Source: an uncultured Thermoguttaceae bacterium
GTDB lineage: Bacteria; Planctomycetota; Planctomycetia; Pirellulales; Thermoguttaceae
Direction of reading: 5' to 3'
Assembly (NCBI GenBank): GCA_938042245.1
Contig: CALIRO010000011.1
Coordinates: 1-64,000, forward strand
DNA: 64,000 bases
Part shown: one piece after another, positions 19,810 to 31,068 of the stretch
How the letters are laid out: every line of letters starts with the position of its first letter
Position numbering within the stretch: the stretch's first letter is position 1
The notes under the pieces: model-generated
What the model saw: only the letters and a program-made list of their open reading frames with translations
Told to the model about the DNA's origin: nothing
Databases searched by the model: none
Translations under genes and position numbers: made by a program

Positions 19810-21340
19810 CCTCGCCTCCCCACCGGGAGGTCCTTAAAAGCAAAGGCAAAAATACGAAATGGCCAAACGATTCTTCCCAGACGGCAAGTAAGGATATAAA
19901 GACGGGCTCTTTACAGGACTTGGGAGGCGGCAAAGAGAAAGCGGTTGGTAAGAGGCTGACAGCAAAAGGCCTCTTTTATCAGCATCCCCGGTAGGAAATG
20001 CGCGGCTGCTGGAAACTGTACTCTTAGCGGGGCCGAATCCAGCTAGGGCCGATTGTTCGGCAGTAAATAGCAGGGTGGCTCCGCCAAGGCCGCTTGGTTT
20101 CCCCGGTAGGTCTGCTGGGGGAGGAGCCAACTAACAGGGCTACGTTTCTCCTATAGGGGCTAGTGCCGCTAGGGGCCAGACGGCCGCCTCCTAGGGTGGA
20201 AATGCTCCTCCCCCACAGACCGAGTTTCCAGAGCTTGGCGAGCAGCAGACCGCTTTCCCCTACGTAAAATGCCCCTAGTGTTTCGACAGGTCTGGGGAAA
20301 CCTTTTCCGATGGCGAGGGCAAACCCACCGAAGGGTGCTAAAAGCTGAACACGATGGGCAAAATTCCCCTACCTCCGGAGAACTCTTCCCCAGAGCCGGT
20401 TTCAACGGGAATGCCCCTTTTTTCGGTTTTCGTAAAAATCTAGAGCAAGGAGGGAGTTGGCTTACGCCAGGGAAGGGCTACCTTTGTTTTGCTGGGAGCC
20501 AACCCATGGAGCGAAAATCTTCTTCCGTTTGGTGGACATGGTGGTGGTTGGGGCTGCCCTGGATAAGTTGGTTCCTGGTGCAGGGAGCGATGCAGTATTT
20601 TTTCGGCATGCTCCCCGCTCCGCGTGTAGGCTTACCCCATCTGATGCCTTGGTCTGTGCAGGGTCTTCACTGGGCGACTGCGGGAGCCGACCGTGCCGAT
20701 GAGAATCGGCTCTCCAGGAAAGGAGATCTGCCCAGCATTCCTCTTGAAAAAGATATGCATCCACATCTTATCCAGGTTAGGCCCCCCTTTTGCTCCGGCT
20801 CCGCGTCGTATCAAGAGATTTTCCCCTGTGGGCAGAAACATCTCCAAGCCCACTCTCGGCATTCTTTTGGTTCGGCTCCCAAACGGCCCCCCCTGCCTTC
20901 GCCTGGCTTCGTCCGTTGACCAACCTCCGCATGCCCAGGAAAGTCCCCCCTGCTAAAGATTATCCGACGGGTAGGAGAAAAAGGCCTTGGCCCAGGCTAT
21001 AGATAACTTGCCAAGGAAATTGGGAAACCGAGTTGATTAAGCAGACCCCGTACCGATGGTCGCAAAAGGCTTATCAATAGCAGGATGATAGCCTACGGGG
21101 CGGTTTTCTCCGGAAACTGGCCACCTAATCGCCGCACAAAATCGGTTGGCAATTCCATGAGGATTGCCCCTGGCCGGTACGTCGATCCGACGGGCCGGGC
21201 CTTCCTGGAAGCGGCCCAAGAGGCCCTATGAAGGTCCGAGGTGAAAGGAACTTCCGAACACATAAAGAAGCTCTTAGACACTGCGTCGGGGTATGCGTGA
21301 GAGCTGGGTTGCCGGAAATGAAATCTTGTTCAAATTTTCT
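19810..21340. other. Long spacer, no gene supported
   Basis: The 1.5 kb between the coiled-coil gene and the tRNA-Met flank shows no recognisable domain. A frame at 20269-20919 includes a tryptophan-rich hydrophobic stretch but has no ribosome site, and neighbouring frames are equally open. No repeat family members are seen in this part. Confidence 0.4.
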
Positions 21341-21402
21341 CCGATTTTTCCCAGTCTTTCTTGAGCCTGCTTGTCGTAACTCTTTATTATATAAGGACTT
21401 AT
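21341..21402. repeat. tRNA 3' flank shared with the tRNA-Leu locus
   Basis: Read on the minus strand this begins AATAAGTCCTTATATAATAA and aligns along about 60 bases with the flank of tRNA-Leu (7069-7131). The plus-strand translation towards the tRNA gives FLEPACRNSLLYKDLL, similar to the peptide at the Leu locus. It probably marks an old integrase tail. Confidence 0.6.
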
Positions 21403-21476
21403 TGGCGGCGCAGGGACTCGAACCCCGGACACGCGGATTATGATTCCGCTGCTCTAACCAACTGAGCTACGCCGCC
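21403..21476 (-). tRNA. tRNA-Met (anticodon CAT)
   Basis: A 74-nt cloverleaf read from 21476 down to 21403. The acceptor stem GGCGGC/GCCGCC ends in discriminator A. The D-arm contains AGCTCAGTTGGTTAGAGC, the anticodon arm is GCGGA-ATCATAA-TCCGC and the T-loop is GTTCGAGTC. CCA is not encoded. The sequence resembles elongator Met more than initiator, but a CAT anticodon could also be an Ile tRNA modified at C34. Confidence 0.9.
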
Positions 21477-21658
21477 TCTGGGAAAAAGTCAGCCCTGGAA
21501 AAAATCTCCTCCTTCCCTGCGAAGTTTGTCCATCTGCATGAAGCTGAGACGGAGGCTGAGAAATGGCCTGGGAAAAAATCTCCTCTTCTCTGCTGAGTTT
21601 GTCGCCGGCAGCGGATCCCTTACCTCGTAAAACCCCTCCTCATAGCTTGAAAAATATC

Positions 21659-21847
21659 GGAAGCTCTGCAAAACCTGAACATAACATGAACTTTATGCAC
21701 AGGAAATACATTCCTTTGGGCATCGGTTCCTTCTAACTGAACACTGGATCTTGAGACGAACATTGGCAATGGCACTATATATTGTACCAACCACCGGAGG
21801 TTCCGAAATAGTGTAAACATAGCTCCTTTGCATTATTCAGAGGTTCC
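21659..21847 (+). mobile_element. Family B MITE-like element, copy B2
   Basis: A 189-bp copy with ends GGAAGCTCTGCAAAAC and, complemented, GGAACCTCTGAATAAT. TATC flanks both sides exactly (21655-21658 and 21848-21851). Confidence 0.87.
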
Positions 21848-22053
21848 TATCCTTCCCACCTTGGCCCCTTCCGGTAGAGCCCCAAAGTCAAAAGCTCGCG
21901 AAACCCCCTTTGCCCGCCCCTGCCGCTCGCGTGTGTTTCGCAGAGGGGCTGGTGGAATCTTTTGGGGTTTTGTTATTGCCTGTGTATTTTACAGCCCTCC
22001 AAGAGGACTCTAAATATCTATCCCCCCGGGTTTGCTTACTGGAGTTAAAGTAT

Positions 22054-22226
22054 GTACCATTTCAGGTGAATGATGCACAACCTACTCTTATTCCTGCGCA
22101 GGCAGGAATTTAGTGTTTTTCCGATGGATTTCGGCTTTCTGGATACCCCCTTCCGGGGGACTGACATTCGGGGGCATTCTCCTTAAAAAGTAGAAGCCGC
22201 TTCGGTCAGCTATTATATCATTTTAC
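22054..22226. mobile_element. Degenerate family A relic
   Basis: The left end GTACCATTTCAGGTGAATG resembles the family A end. The interior holds a REP-like hairpin (ATTCCTGCGCAGGCAGGAAT) and GATGGATTTCGGCTTTCTGG, the reverse of the A2/A3 interior. The right end is badly eroded and no target duplication is visible. Confidence 0.45.
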
Positions 22227-22299
22227 CGAAAGGAAGCCAATTGGTGGTAGTTCCTCTTTTCGCCTTATGGAGGTCCTCTCCCCAGAAGAGGGGACTTTC

Positions 22300-22410
22300 G
22301 TAACATTTCAGCTGAATAGCCCATTTTATGATTCCTGCTTTCGCAGGAATGACCACTGAGGAGCTTCCTCGGAAAAGGCAGGGGAGTTCTTCACTCGGCT
22401 GAAGTGGTCC
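22300..22410. mobile_element. Family A MITE-like element, copy A4
   Basis: A short 111-bp copy. The left end is GTAACATTTCAGCTGAAT and the right end CTCGGCTGAAGTGGTCC. An inverted ATTCCTGC/GCAGGAAT hairpin lies inside. The flanks GACTTTC and GGGTTTC are only partly alike. Confidence 0.7.
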
Positions 22411-22480
22411 GGGGTTTCTAAAAATCCCTTTTATAGGGGGGAGGTTTTGATAAATCCTGGGGGCAAGGAAAAGAAAAGCC

Positions 22481-22675
22481 GTAACATTTCAGCCAAATGA
22501 CGGAAGCTTGCCATTCTTGCAAAAGTAGCAGTCCAGTGCCAATGGGTTTACCGGAGCAAGGGCAGAAGCCTAGGAGGCGGTCCCAGGCAGTTTGCACTGC
22601 CGCTTCCGGAGCAGCGAGAAAATGGGGATTTGCTCGCAGAAAGCAGCTGTCTTTTTCATTGGGCTGAAGTATTAC
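22481..22675. mobile_element. Family A MITE-like element, copy A5
   Basis: A 195-bp copy with ends GTAACATTTCAGCCAAAT and ATTGGGCTGAAGTATTAC. The flanks GAAAAGCC (22473-22480) and GAAAATCC (22676-22683) match at 7 of 8 positions. It lies only 70 bases from A4. Confidence 0.8.
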
Positions 22676-22833
22676 GAAAATCCTTTGCCCGCCCGGAAAG
22701 TGCATGCGGGTCAGAACTGTAGGGACGGTTGCTTGAGCGTTGCCGCAGCAGGAGCTGGCTGCAGAAGCATTTTTACCTCGAAGAATTCAGATCTACCTCC
22801 GGCCCAAATGGCACTTCATCAAAGGAGGCCGGT

Positions 22834-23124
22834 ATGGAACTTTGGCAATCGCATCCGGAAGGCACGGTGGTGGTGGTTCGTGTGGCGGCTGGCGCCCGGC
22901 GGAATCAGCTTCAATGGCAATCGGACGGTTTGCTGCGGGTTTGGCTTACCCAGCGGGCAGAAAAAGGCAAAGCCAATCAGGCCCTGCTGGAGATGGTGGC
23001 CGATGCCTTAGGAGTCCGCAAATCCCAACTCCAGCTCCTTTCCGGCGCCCACAGTCCGCAGAAACGCTTGCTTATCCGCCTCAGTGTAGAAAGACTCCGG
23101 CAAATCGTTTCCTTTAGCAGGTAG
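22834..23124 (+). CDS. DUF167 / YggU family protein
   Basis: A small conserved protein of unknown function. ATG 22834 is chosen because AAAGGAGG lies 5 bases upstream, giving 96 residues, a normal family length. The family pattern is clear: VVVVRVAAGARRNQL, then LRVWLTQRAEKGKANQALLE, then LGVRKSQLQLLSGAHSPQK and a final KRLLIRLSV strand. The gene stands alone and converges on clpB, which lies on the other strand 300 bases away. The protein is expected in the cytoplasm. Nothing unusual is seen. Confidence 0.85.
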   Translation: MELWQSHPEGTVVVVRVAAGARRNQLQWQSDGLLRVWLTQRAEKGKANQALLEMVADALGVRKSQLQLLSGAHSPQKRLLIRLSVERLRQIVSFSR

Positions 23125-23425
23125 GTGCGACCGGCCGGTGGCCACTGCAGGGGCGCTGGTAAACGCACAGTCAAGATTCGGGCCAGAGCCCTTGGCAGCC
23201 CATCGCCAGCCACTGGTTTGTTCTCTGGTAGGCTGACTGGCCCGCTTTATATTTGGTAGCGGCAGTTTAATCTTTGTGCCTTCCTTCGCTATGCCGCTGT
23301 TGGGCTGCTCAGCTTGGGAAATACCTAGGCAGTCTGGCGAAGCTGGAGGGGAAGGAGATTTTCTGATTGCTGGTTGGGTGCCTTTTGCAGGCCACTTCGG
23401 GGATTCTCAGCGCCGGGAGGAGGGG

Positions 23426-26080
23426 TTATTTACTGAGTGCTGCGGTGGCTTCTAGGCGCTGGAAGGTAAACTCGCCGTCCTGGTAATCCACTAGGACCCG
23501 AGTTCCTTCGGTGAACTCTTTTTTGAGGATTTCCATGGCCAACGGATTTTGGATTTTTTGTTGGATGACCCGTTTGAGAGGCCGGGCGCCGAAGGTTGGG
23601 TCGTAGCCGAGCTCGGCAATAGCATGGATGGCCGAATCGGTTACTTCGAGTTCGATCTGTTTTTCTTGCAATTGGTTCCGGAGTCGGTCGATTTGGAGTT
23701 GGACAATTTGGTGAATTTCTTTTTTACCTAGCGGATGGAAGATGATCACCTCGTCGATGCGGTTGAGGAACTCTGGGAGGAAGCGTTCGCGGAGGGCGGC
23801 TTGGACAGCTTCTCGGATTTCGTCTTCTGTGCCGCCTTGGCGGGAGATTTCTTGGATGAGTTGGCTTCCGATGTTGGAGGTCATGACGATGATGGTGTTG
23901 GTGAAATCGACGGTATGGCCTTGGTGGTCGGTAAGTCGGCCATCGTCGAGTACTTGGAGCAGGATGTTGAAGACGTCTCGGTGGGCTTTTTCGATTTCGT
24001 CCAGGAGGATGACCGAATAGGGACGGCGTCGGACGGCTTCGGTGAGCCGACCGCCCTCTTCGTAGCCCACATAGCCGGGCGGCGCACCGATGAGTCGGCT
24101 GACGGTGTGGCGTTCCATGAACTCGCTCATATCGAGGCGGATCATGGCGTTTTCGTCGTCGAAGAGCACCTCGGCCAGGGCCTTGCACAGTTCGGTTTTA
24201 CCGACGCCCGTTGGCCCCAGGAAGATGAACGAACCGATGGGTCGGCGGGGGTCTTGCAGGCCGGCTCGGCTTCGGCGCACGGCATTGGCCACCGCTTCGA
24301 CCGCCTCATCCTGATTGACCAGGCGCTGATGGATGCGTTCTTCCAGCACCAGGAGTTTATGGCGTTCGGTTTCGAGCATGCGGCTGACGGGGATGCCGGT
24401 CCAGGCGCTGACGACTTCGGCGATTTCTTCTGGCCCGACTTCTTGGCGTAGGAGGCGTCGGCCTTCGGTGGCGGCCGATTCCGTTCGGCTTTCCACTTGG
24501 CGAAGCTGTTCGGCCAGTTTCTTTTTCTCCTGTTCGAGGCGGAGCAGTTGGTTGTATTCTTGTTCGACGTCCATGCCGAGGGGTTGTTTTTCGCGGATAG
24601 CGGCCCAGAGTTGGTTGGACAAATGTTCAATCTCCCCCAACCGGTTCCGAATCTGGTGCACATCGCCCAGACCTGCTTTTTCCCGTTCCCATTGCTGGCG
24701 GAGGCTGGCCAGTTTTTCTCGAAGTTTGGCCATTTCCTCTTCGATCTCGGCCAGACGTTCTCGGGCATGGGGTTCTTCTTCCCCCTGCAGTTGGCGGGCT
24801 GCCAGCTCCAACTGTGCTAGCCGACGCTGCACCTGGTCGATCTCTGTGGGCACACTTTCCAGTTCGAGGGCCAGTCGGCTGGTAGCTTCGTCCATCAGAT
24901 CGATCGCCTTGTCCGGCAGATAGCGGTCCGTAATATATCGGTGCGAGAGGGTGGCAGCGGCCACCAGGGCCGAATCCTTGATCTTCACCCCCTTATGATG
25001 CGCCTCATACCGAGGTTTCAAACCTCGCAAAATGGCGATGGTATCTTCCACGGAGGGTTCGCCGACATAGACCGGCTGGAACCGTCGCTCCAAGGCTGCA
25101 TCCTTCTCAATGTATTGCCGATATTCGTCCAGGGTGGTAGCGCCAATGCATCGGAGATCACCACGGGCTAAGGCCGGTTTGAGCAGGTTGGCGGCGTCAT
25201 GGCTAGCGCCTTCGGCCCGGCCGGCGCCGACAACAGTATGAAGTTCATCAATGAACAAAATAACATTCCCCGCGTCTTGCACTTCCCGCAGAACCGCTTT
25301 AAGACGCTCTTCGAATTCCCCTCGATATTTCGTACCGGCAATCACAGCGCCCATATCCAGAGCAATGACCCGCTTGTTTTTGAGGCTTTGGGGCACATCC
25401 CCTTCGGCGATCCGCTGGGCCAGTCCTTCCACGATAGCGGTTTTCCCTACACCCGGTTCTCCAATAAGCACTGGGTTGTTTTTCGTTCGCCGCGACAAGA
25501 CCTGCATGACCCGACGGATTTCTTGATCTCGGCCAATCACCGGATCCAGTTTGCCTTGCCGGGCGCGTTCGACCAGATCAATACCGAATCGCTCTAAAGC
25601 CCGGAACTTCGTTTCCGGTTCCTGATCCTCCACCCGGGCGCTGCCCCGGATCATGCGCAGGGCCTGCAGGATTTCGTCTCGTCCGATGGCATTGAGGCGC
25701 AGGATCCGTTTGGCCGACGATTCCACCTCCACCAGGGCCAACATCAGGTGTTCGGTGGAGACGTAGGCGTCTTTCATTGTGTCGGCTTCGCGTTGGGCGG
25801 TTTCTAGGATTTGCACCAGGTCTCGGCTGATCGGAGGGGGTCCGCCGCCGGAGACGCTAGGCCGATGCCTTAGTTCTGCCTGGACCATCTGGTCCAATTG
25901 GCGGCGGTTGGCGCCGATCCGCTCTAGCAGGGGCTGGATTAGACCGTCGGACTCGGCCAGCAAGCTGGCCAATAGATGCAAGGGTTCGATCTCCGGATGG
26001 CCTTTTTCGGAGGCGAGGATTTGCGCCCGTTGGAGGGCCTCTTGGGCTTTTACGGTTAGTTTCTCTGGGCGGAAGGTCAT
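23426..26080 (-). CDS. clpB: ClpB, ATP-dependent protein disaggregase
   Basis: ClpB is a hexameric AAA+ chaperone that extracts proteins from aggregates together with DnaK. The 884-residue product has an N-terminal Clp repeat domain (1-145) and a first AAA module with Walker A GEPGVGKT (207-214) and Walker B VILFIDE. The middle coiled coil follows (about 405-540). The second AAA module has Walker A GPTGVGKT (622-629), the pore loop GYVGYEEGG and sensor TSNIGSQ. The C-terminal domain ends ATAALSK. It lies 95 bases downstream of dnaK on the same strand, so the two partners are probably co-transcribed. The frame is fully open over 2.6 kb. Confidence 0.97.
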   Translation of the reverse strand: MTFRPEKLTVKAQEALQRAQILASEKGHPEIEPLHLLASLLAESDGLIQPLLERIGANRRQLDQMVQAELRHRPSVSGGGPPPISRDLVQILETAQREADTMKDAYVSTEHLMLALVEVESSAKRILRLNAIGRDEILQALRMIRGSARVEDQEPETKFRALERFGIDLVERARQGKLDPVIGRDQEIRRVMQVLSRRTKNNPVLIGEPGVGKTAIVEGLAQRIAEGDVPQSLKNKRVIALDMGAVIAGTKYRGEFEERLKAVLREVQDAGNVILFIDELHTVVGAGRAEGASHDAANLLKPALARGDLRCIGATTLDEYRQYIEKDAALERRFQPVYVGEPSVEDTIAILRGLKPRYEAHHKGVKIKDSALVAAATLSHRYITDRYLPDKAIDLMDEATSRLALELESVPTEIDQVQRRLAQLELAARQLQGEEEPHARERLAEIEEEMAKLREKLASLRQQWEREKAGLGDVHQIRNRLGEIEHLSNQLWAAIREKQPLGMDVEQEYNQLLRLEQEKKKLAEQLRQVESRTESAATEGRRLLRQEVGPEEIAEVVSAWTGIPVSRMLETERHKLLVLEERIHQRLVNQDEAVEAVANAVRRSRAGLQDPRRPIGSFIFLGPTGVGKTELCKALAEVLFDDENAMIRLDMSEFMERHTVSRLIGAPPGYVGYEEGGRLTEAVRRRPYSVILLDEIEKAHRDVFNILLQVLDDGRLTDHQGHTVDFTNTIIVMTSNIGSQLIQEISRQGGTEDEIREAVQAALRERFLPEFLNRIDEVIIFHPLGKKEIHQIVQLQIDRLRNQLQEKQIELEVTDSAIHAIAELGYDPTFGARPLKRVIQQKIQNPLAMEILKKEFTEGTRVLVDYQDGEFTFQRLEATAALSK

Positions 26081-26175
26081 GGGAGGGTCTCCCCACCGGT
26101 ATAATAATCATTTGTTCATTTAAACCTAGGAAAAAATTTCCTTCCTCCACCGTCAGGAAAAAATCGGGAGCCGCC

Positions 26176-28077
26176 TTAGTCTTTGACTTCAAACTCGGCG
26201 TCGATGGTTTCCTCTTTGCCGCCCTCGGAGCTGGCGGCCGAGGCCCCAGCGGTTCGCCCCCGCGCAGCCGCCTCGTAGAGAGTGCGGCTTAGGGCATGGG
26301 AGGCCTGCTCCAGTTCTCGGATGGCCGACCGGATCGCCTCGGTGTTGTCCCCTTTTGCCACCTGGCGGGTCTTTTCGATGGCTTTTCGGACGGCCTCCTT
26401 ATCGGAAGCGGTTAACTGGGCATCATGTTCCCGCAGTAGTTTTTCCAGTTGGTAGCACATGGCGTCGGCTTCATTGCGGGCCTCGGCCAATTGACGTTTG
26501 CGTCGGTCTTCTTCGGCATGGAGTTCTGCCTCCCGGCGGAGCCGCTCGATCTCTTCCTTCGACAGGCCGCCCGACTGCTTGATCTCGATCTCTTTTTCTC
26601 GGCCGGTACCTAGGTCCTTGGCCCGGACTTTCAAGATGCCGTTGGCGTCGATGTCGAAGGTAACTTCGATCTGCGGCACGCCGCGAGGGGCAGGCGGGAT
26701 GCCGTCCAGGGTAAATTGGCCCAGCAGCCGGTTGCCGGGCGAATCGGCCATTTCCCCTTCGCCCTGATAGACTTTGACGGTTACCGCCGGCTGGTTATCC
26801 TCGGCAGTGCTGAATATTTGTTTCTTCTCCGTGGGGATCGTCGTATTCCGTTCCACGATCTTCGTCACAATGCCGCCCAAGGTTTCAATCCCCAGCGACA
26901 GCGGCGTAACATCCAGCAGGAGGATGTCTTGGACCTGGCCGGCCAGCACCGCCCCTTGAATAGCCGCTCCAACCGCTACCACTTCATCGGGGTTGACCTC
27001 TTTATTCGGCTCTTTACCAAACAGCTCCCGGACCAGGGCCTGAACCTTCGGCACCCGCGTGGAACCACCGACCAGCACCACTTCGTCGATCTCGCTGGGC
27101 CGGAGTTTGGCGTCTTTGAGAGCCTGCATGACCGGGCCTCGGCACCGTTCGACCAACGGATCGATCAGTTCTTCGAATTTGGCTCGGGTGATGGTCATTT
27201 GCAGGTGTTTTGGCCCACTAGCATCGGCGGTGATAAACGGCAGGTTGATGTCGGTGGTATGGGCCACACTAAGCTCTTTTTTGGCCTTCTCACAGGCTTC
27301 CACCAGCCGTTGCAGAGCCATCGGGTCTTTGCGCAGGTCGATGCCTTCTTGTTTTTTGAACTCTTCGGCCACGTAGTTGACCAGGGCTTCGTCGAAGTCA
27401 TCGCCGCCCAGGTGGGTGTCGCCGTTAGTGCTGATGACGCGAAAGACGCCCTCGGCCACTTCCAAGATGGAGATATCGAAGGTGCCGCCGCCCAGGTCAA
27501 AGACGGCGATTTTTTGGTTTTCTTTTTTATCTAGGCCATAGGCCAAGCTCGCAGCCGTCGGTTCGTTGATGATCCGCACTACTTCTAGCCCGGCGATTTC
27601 GCCAGCGTCTTTGGTGGCCTGACGCTGGGCGTCATTGAAGTAGGCCGGCACGGTGATGACGGCCTTATGGACCTTATGGCCCAGATAGGCTTCGGCCGCC
27701 TCTTTAAGTTTTCGCAGGATATAGGCGGAGATTTCTGGGGGGGTATATTCTTGAGAGCCGATCCGCACCTTAACATAATCATCAGGCCCACCTACGATTT
27801 CATAGGGGACCATTTTTTCTTCGACGGCGACTTCTTTATGCCTGCGGCCCATGAAGCGTTTGATGGAATAGACGGTTCGGCGGGGGTTGATGACCGCCTG
27901 CCGTTTGGCCGGTTCGCCCACCAGAATATCGCCTTTATCCGTAAAGGCAACCACACTGGGGGTCAGGCGATTGCCTTCGGAGTTATGGATCACTTTGACG
28001 TCCTTGCCTTCCATAATGGCCACGACGGAGTTGGTAGTACCCAGATCGATTCCGATGATTTTTTCCCCTTTAGCCAT
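26176..28077 (-). CDS. dnaK: DnaK, Hsp70 chaperone
   Basis: This ATP-dependent chaperone acts on nascent and misfolded proteins. The 633-residue protein has the expected length. It begins [17 protein letters not shown] and has the ATPase signatures [16 protein letters not shown] and [13 protein letters not shown]. The substrate-binding beta domain includes [17 protein letters not shown]. The helical lid ends [12 protein letters not shown], the usual acidic tail. AAGGAG lies before the ATG. No grpE or dnaJ is adjacent; clpB follows directly. I found no CIRCE element (TTAGCACTC-N9-GAGTGCTAA) upstream, so HrcA control through CIRCE is not supported by the sequence. Confidence 0.98.
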   Translation of the reverse strand: MAKGEKIIGIDLGTTNSVVAIMEGKDVKVIHNSEGNRLTPSVVAFTDKGDILVGEPAKRQAVINPRRTVYSIKRFMGRRHKEVAVEEKMVPYEIVGGPDDYVKVRIGSQEYTPPEISAYILRKLKEAAEAYLGHKVHKAVITVPAYFNDAQRQATKDAGEIAGLEVVRIINEPTAASLAYGLDKKENQKIAVFDLGGGTFDISILEVAEGVFRVISTNGDTHLGGDDFDEALVNYVAEEFKKQEGIDLRKDPMALQRLVEACEKAKKELSVAHTTDINLPFITADASGPKHLQMTITRAKFEELIDPLVERCRGPVMQALKDAKLRPSEIDEVVLVGGSTRVPKVQALVRELFGKEPNKEVNPDEVVAVGAAIQGAVLAGQVQDILLLDVTPLSLGIETLGGIVTKIVERNTTIPTEKKQIFSTAEDNQPAVTVKVYQGEGEMADSPGNRLLGQFTLDGIPPAPRGVPQIEVTFDIDANGILKVRAKDLGTGREKEIEIKQSGGLSKEEIERLRREAELHAEEDRRKRQLAEARNEADAMCYQLEKLLREHDAQLTASDKEAVRKAIEKTRQVAKGDNTEAIRSAIRELEQASHALSRTLYEAAARGRTAGASAASSEGGKEETIDAEFEVKD

Positions 28078-28433
28078 TGCAATAACTCCTTATGTGTTAT
28101 AAACTTGCGGAAAAGGTATCCGAGGGGTGGATCAGAATCCGCAGAAGGTTGAATTCTCCAAATTATCTATCTTTCCTAGATTACCTAATATCTCAGATTA
28201 AAAACTCCTATCCCCCCTGATAGGGGATTTAGGATTTGGCATCTTGCTGTTTCCCTGATTTTACTAAGCAAACGATGTGCCGGGGTTACTTTCAGAGGCA
28301 TGAAATGACGCAACTAGTAGGTTATTTTATACTTAGGTAAGATTTCCAGAAAAGGGTTCCGACTCTGCTCTGGCAGCAAAGCAGGGATGCTGCCATTTTG
28401 ACACCTGATTTGTGGAAAGGGTTGCGGGTTACC
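28078..28433. other. Divergent promoter region between dnaK and pheA
   Basis: This A/T-rich region should carry promoters for both genes. A small inverted repeat (ATCCCC-CCTGAT-AGGGGAT, about 28210-28228) is present. No CIRCE-type operator is visible and I could not assign promoter boxes. Confidence 0.4.
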
Positions 28434-29537
28434 ATGGGTAGTCAGAATCCTAAACGTTCCTCTGGTGGGGTCCCAGCGGCCTTGGAAGCCAAAATCGAGC
28501 GATTAGACGGGGAAATTCTTCGGCTAGTGCAAGAGCGGGCCCGGTTGTATGTAGAGCTTCAAAAACACCGGACAGGGGAGCTGGTGGTGCCGACCGTGTT
28601 GCCCGAAGCTCAAGATCGGGTAGCCGAGCTGGTACAGGATTCTCCAGGTCCCCTTTCAGAGGGGATTCTCCGCTCCATTATGAGGGAGATCCGCAGTGGC
28701 TGCCGAGCCCTCGTTCGACCCACCCGAGTAGCCTTTTTAGGGCCTCTGTACACCTACAGCCATCTGGCAGCCATCCATGCCTTCGGCCAATCGGTGGAAT
28801 TTGTCCCCGTCGGTAGTATAGCCGCCGTCTTTGAGGAGGTCCACCGCCGACAAGCCGACTATGGCTTGGTACCCATAGAAAACTCCACCGACGGCCGAAT
28901 TGCCGACACCCTGGAGATGTTTACCCGCTTGCCCCTGCGGATCTGCGGGGATGTGGAGTTGGAAATCCATCATGCCCTTTTGGCCAAGTGCCCCCGACAG
29001 GAAATCCAGGAAGTCTATAGCCGACCTCAGGCCCTGTCTCAATGTCGCAATTGGTTGGCCAAGCATCTGCCGCAAGCCCGCACCTTTGAGGTAACCAGTA
29101 CGGCCACGGCCGCCCAATTGGCACGAGATAAACCCGGCGCCGCCGCCATCGCCAGCGTCCAGGCAGGCATCTATTACGGCCTGGATGTGTTGGCTGACCA
29201 GATTGAAGATAACCCAGGCAATACGACCCGCTTTGCCGTCATCGGCCATCACTCAAATCCCCGCACCGGCCACGACAAAACCGCCATGTTGTTCCAGACG
29301 GAACATCGCCCCGGCGCCTTGGCCGAGGCGTTGAACATCTTTAAACGGAATCGGCTTAATCTGACCTGGATCGAATCCTTCCCGGTGCCAGGCCAAAAAC
29401 GCACCTATCTGTTCTTCGTGGAATTCGAAGGGCACGAAACCGAGCTTCGGGTACGTCGGGCCCTCAAAGCCCTTCAACGCAAAACCCTTCGAATGGAAAT
29501 CCTAGGCTCTTATCCCATCACCCTCCCGGTGCAGTAA
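28434..29537 (+). CDS. pheA: Bifunctional chorismate mutase / prephenate dehydratase
   Basis: Converts chorismate to prephenate and then phenylpyruvate for phenylalanine synthesis. From ATG 28434 the protein has 367 residues. The AroQ-type mutase helix region is about 15-90 (LDGEILRLVQERARLYVELQ, with GILRSIMREI). The dehydratase domain is about 97-275 and has VPIENSTDGRI and the catalytic TRF (265-267). The C-terminal ACT domain (KTAMLFQTEHRPGALAEAL, then WIESFPVPG) is the phenylalanine-sensing module, where the usual ESRP motif reads ESFP. An upstream TTG (28398) is also in frame, but the ATG fits the alignment better. Feedback inhibition by Phe is expected from the ACT domain. The ESFP change may alter it. 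Confidence 0.92.
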   Translation: MGSQNPKRSSGGVPAALEAKIERLDGEILRLVQERARLYVELQKHRTGELVVPTVLPEAQDRVAELVQDSPGPLSEGILRSIMREIRSGCRALVRPTRVAFLGPLYTYSHLAAIHAFGQSVEFVPVGSIAAVFEEVHRRQADYGLVPIENSTDGRIADTLEMFTRLPLRICGDVELEIHHALLAKCPRQEIQEVYSRPQALSQCRNWLAKHLPQARTFEVTSTATAAQLARDKPGAAAIASVQAGIYYGLDVLADQIEDNPGNTTRFAVIGHHSNPRTGHDKTAMLFQTEHRPGALAEALNIFKRNRLNLTWIESFPVPGQKRTYLFFVEFEGHETELRVRRALKALQRKTLRMEILGSYPITLPVQ

Positions 29538-30112
29538 ATAGCTCCCCTGTAAGAAATATTACCGATGGACAAAATGGTGCCGGTGTACTGACAGGAAATG
29601 GTCCCGGGGCAGGACAGGGCGCTTTCTGCGAGCGTGGTTGGCTCTGGAGTAATTGCACTCTCCACCTTCCGCCCACGTGCTCCAGGGGGCTCTAGCCAGG
29701 ATATGGTTGGCTCTGCAGTCATTCTCGACGCCTTCGACCGCTCAGGAAGCTGCCCTCCATGGTGCTATCTTCGAGCGGAGCGGAAGGGCCTCGGCAACCA
29801 GAAGAATTCCCCCCTGGCCTGCCAACGCAGCCCCCGCATTCGCCTCTGCCGGTTGTACCGTGCCTATTAGACTGAGTTGATTGCCACTGGAACGAAAATA
29901 CCTCCTGTCGCACAGATGGTCCGACATCCAACGATGGATTCTGTTGCCTCTTCTCATCGTAGGCAAGCCACGCCAAGCATTCGCCTAGCCGGGTGAGTTT
30001 ACGTACCTTCGTCTGTTAGACTGAGGCTCCTCCCAGTTGAGCAAAATACCTGCCGTCTAGCACCCAGTGCTCCATACAAAAGGGACATCTTCCCTAAAAA
30101 ACCGGAACCCCT

Positions 30113-30131
30113 TCACTCGGCTGAAATGGTA
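30113..30131. repeat. Solitary family A right end
   Basis: CACTCGGCTGAAATGGTAA matches the right terminal repeat of family A at most positions. No matching left end is seen within 200 bases, so this is probably a relic. Confidence 0.45.
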
Positions 30132-30623
30132 AGGGAAAGTTGAGGCCCTCCACAAACTGGACCAATGTGTTTGTCAGACCATAGTCCAACCAGGCCGACA
30201 GAACCACCGCCCGGGTACCCAGCCTGAAGCCGGGCAGGGCCTCTAGAACGGTCGGCTCGACCAGGTTCCGGCAGCGGCCACCCCAGCGGGGGTGGAAGGG
30301 AATGCTCGGTCAGTTCTGGCTGGCCTTGGGGGGGTGTGTTCCAAATAGCGGATCCGGGGCTGGTTGTGCTGTTGCAGGGGGCCGCCGCCGTACGGACAAC
30401 GCTCGGCCCGGTCCTCCTTCCGACGGCCGATGCGCTGGGGAACCGGACCTCTGGGAGCCGGATAGCTTGAGTTGCCCAACATCAGGCCCGTGGCGTCCAG
30501 AGACGGGGGGTTCCAGATAGGGCGCCCGCGCTGCCAGCCCTCGGAACAGCTATACTTCCGGAGCCCTCCTTTGGATGGAGTTCCGTCTGGGAGGGGGTAC
30601 GTATTGCGTAAATTTACCCGCCG

Positions 30624-30768
30624 TCTAACAGACTATCTTCCAGCGCAGTCTAACAGAGTACGTTCCAGGGGACTCTCCCAGACTACTTTACGCACTATGT
30701 TCGGCACAGGCTCACAGAGTACGTTCCAGCACAGCCTAACAGACTGTATTCCAGGGCAATCGAACAGA
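30624..30768 (+). repeat. Tandem array of 25-bp units
   Basis: About five and a half degenerate units with core TCTAACAGACTACGTTCCAG and period 25; one step is longer. The array stops at the left end of B4, and one and a half further units appear at 31116-31149 beyond the partial B copy. Similar single cores occur at about 39323 and 41980. There are no spacers, so this is not CRISPR. Confidence 0.75.
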
Positions 30769-30955
30769 GGAATCTCTGAATAATTCTAAGGAGATATTTT
30801 TGCACCGTTTCGGAATGTCCGTCAATAAAAACATATAGTGGCGCTGCTTAACATTAGACTCCATATATAGTGCCCAGCAATGGGAACCGATAAGCAAAGG
30901 AACGAGTCAGATGTTCATGAAGTTCACTTGATGGGCAGTATTTTGCAGGGCTTCC
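30769..30955 (-). mobile_element. Family B MITE-like element, copy B4
   Basis: A 187-bp copy in reverse orientation. It starts GGAATCTCTGAATAAT and ends TTTTGCAGGGCTTCC. The interior matches B1 and B3 (CACTATATATGGAGTCT read on the minus strand). No 4-bp duplication flanks it, perhaps because it sits in repeated DNA. Confidence 0.8.
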
Positions 30956-31068
30956 TTTATGCCTTTTGCGGCACTAGTCCTGAGGGTCCAATCGGTAGGG
31001 TTGCTAGCAATGCTAGCATACCACTCATAGTAGGCAACAGCCAAAATCATTTCGGAAGTGGTAGGAGT

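Larger units (their letters stand above)
21477..22833. other. Repeat-rich spacer after tRNA-Met
   Basis: No gene is supported. A direct repeat of about 36 bases (AAAAAATCTCCTCCTTCCCT, 21498 onward, and a close copy about 75 bases later) is followed by B2, a degenerate family A relic, A4 and A5. The ribosome site AAAGGAGG at 22821 ends the region. Confidence 0.5.

Noticed and set aside
20269-20919. 216-codon plus-strand frame as a membrane protein
   Set aside because: A tryptophan-rich hydrophobic patch exists, but there is no ribosome site or family, and alternative frames are equally open.
28078-28433. CIRCE/HrcA operator upstream of dnaK
   Set aside because: The TTAGCACTC-N9-GAGTGCTAA pattern is not present on either strand.
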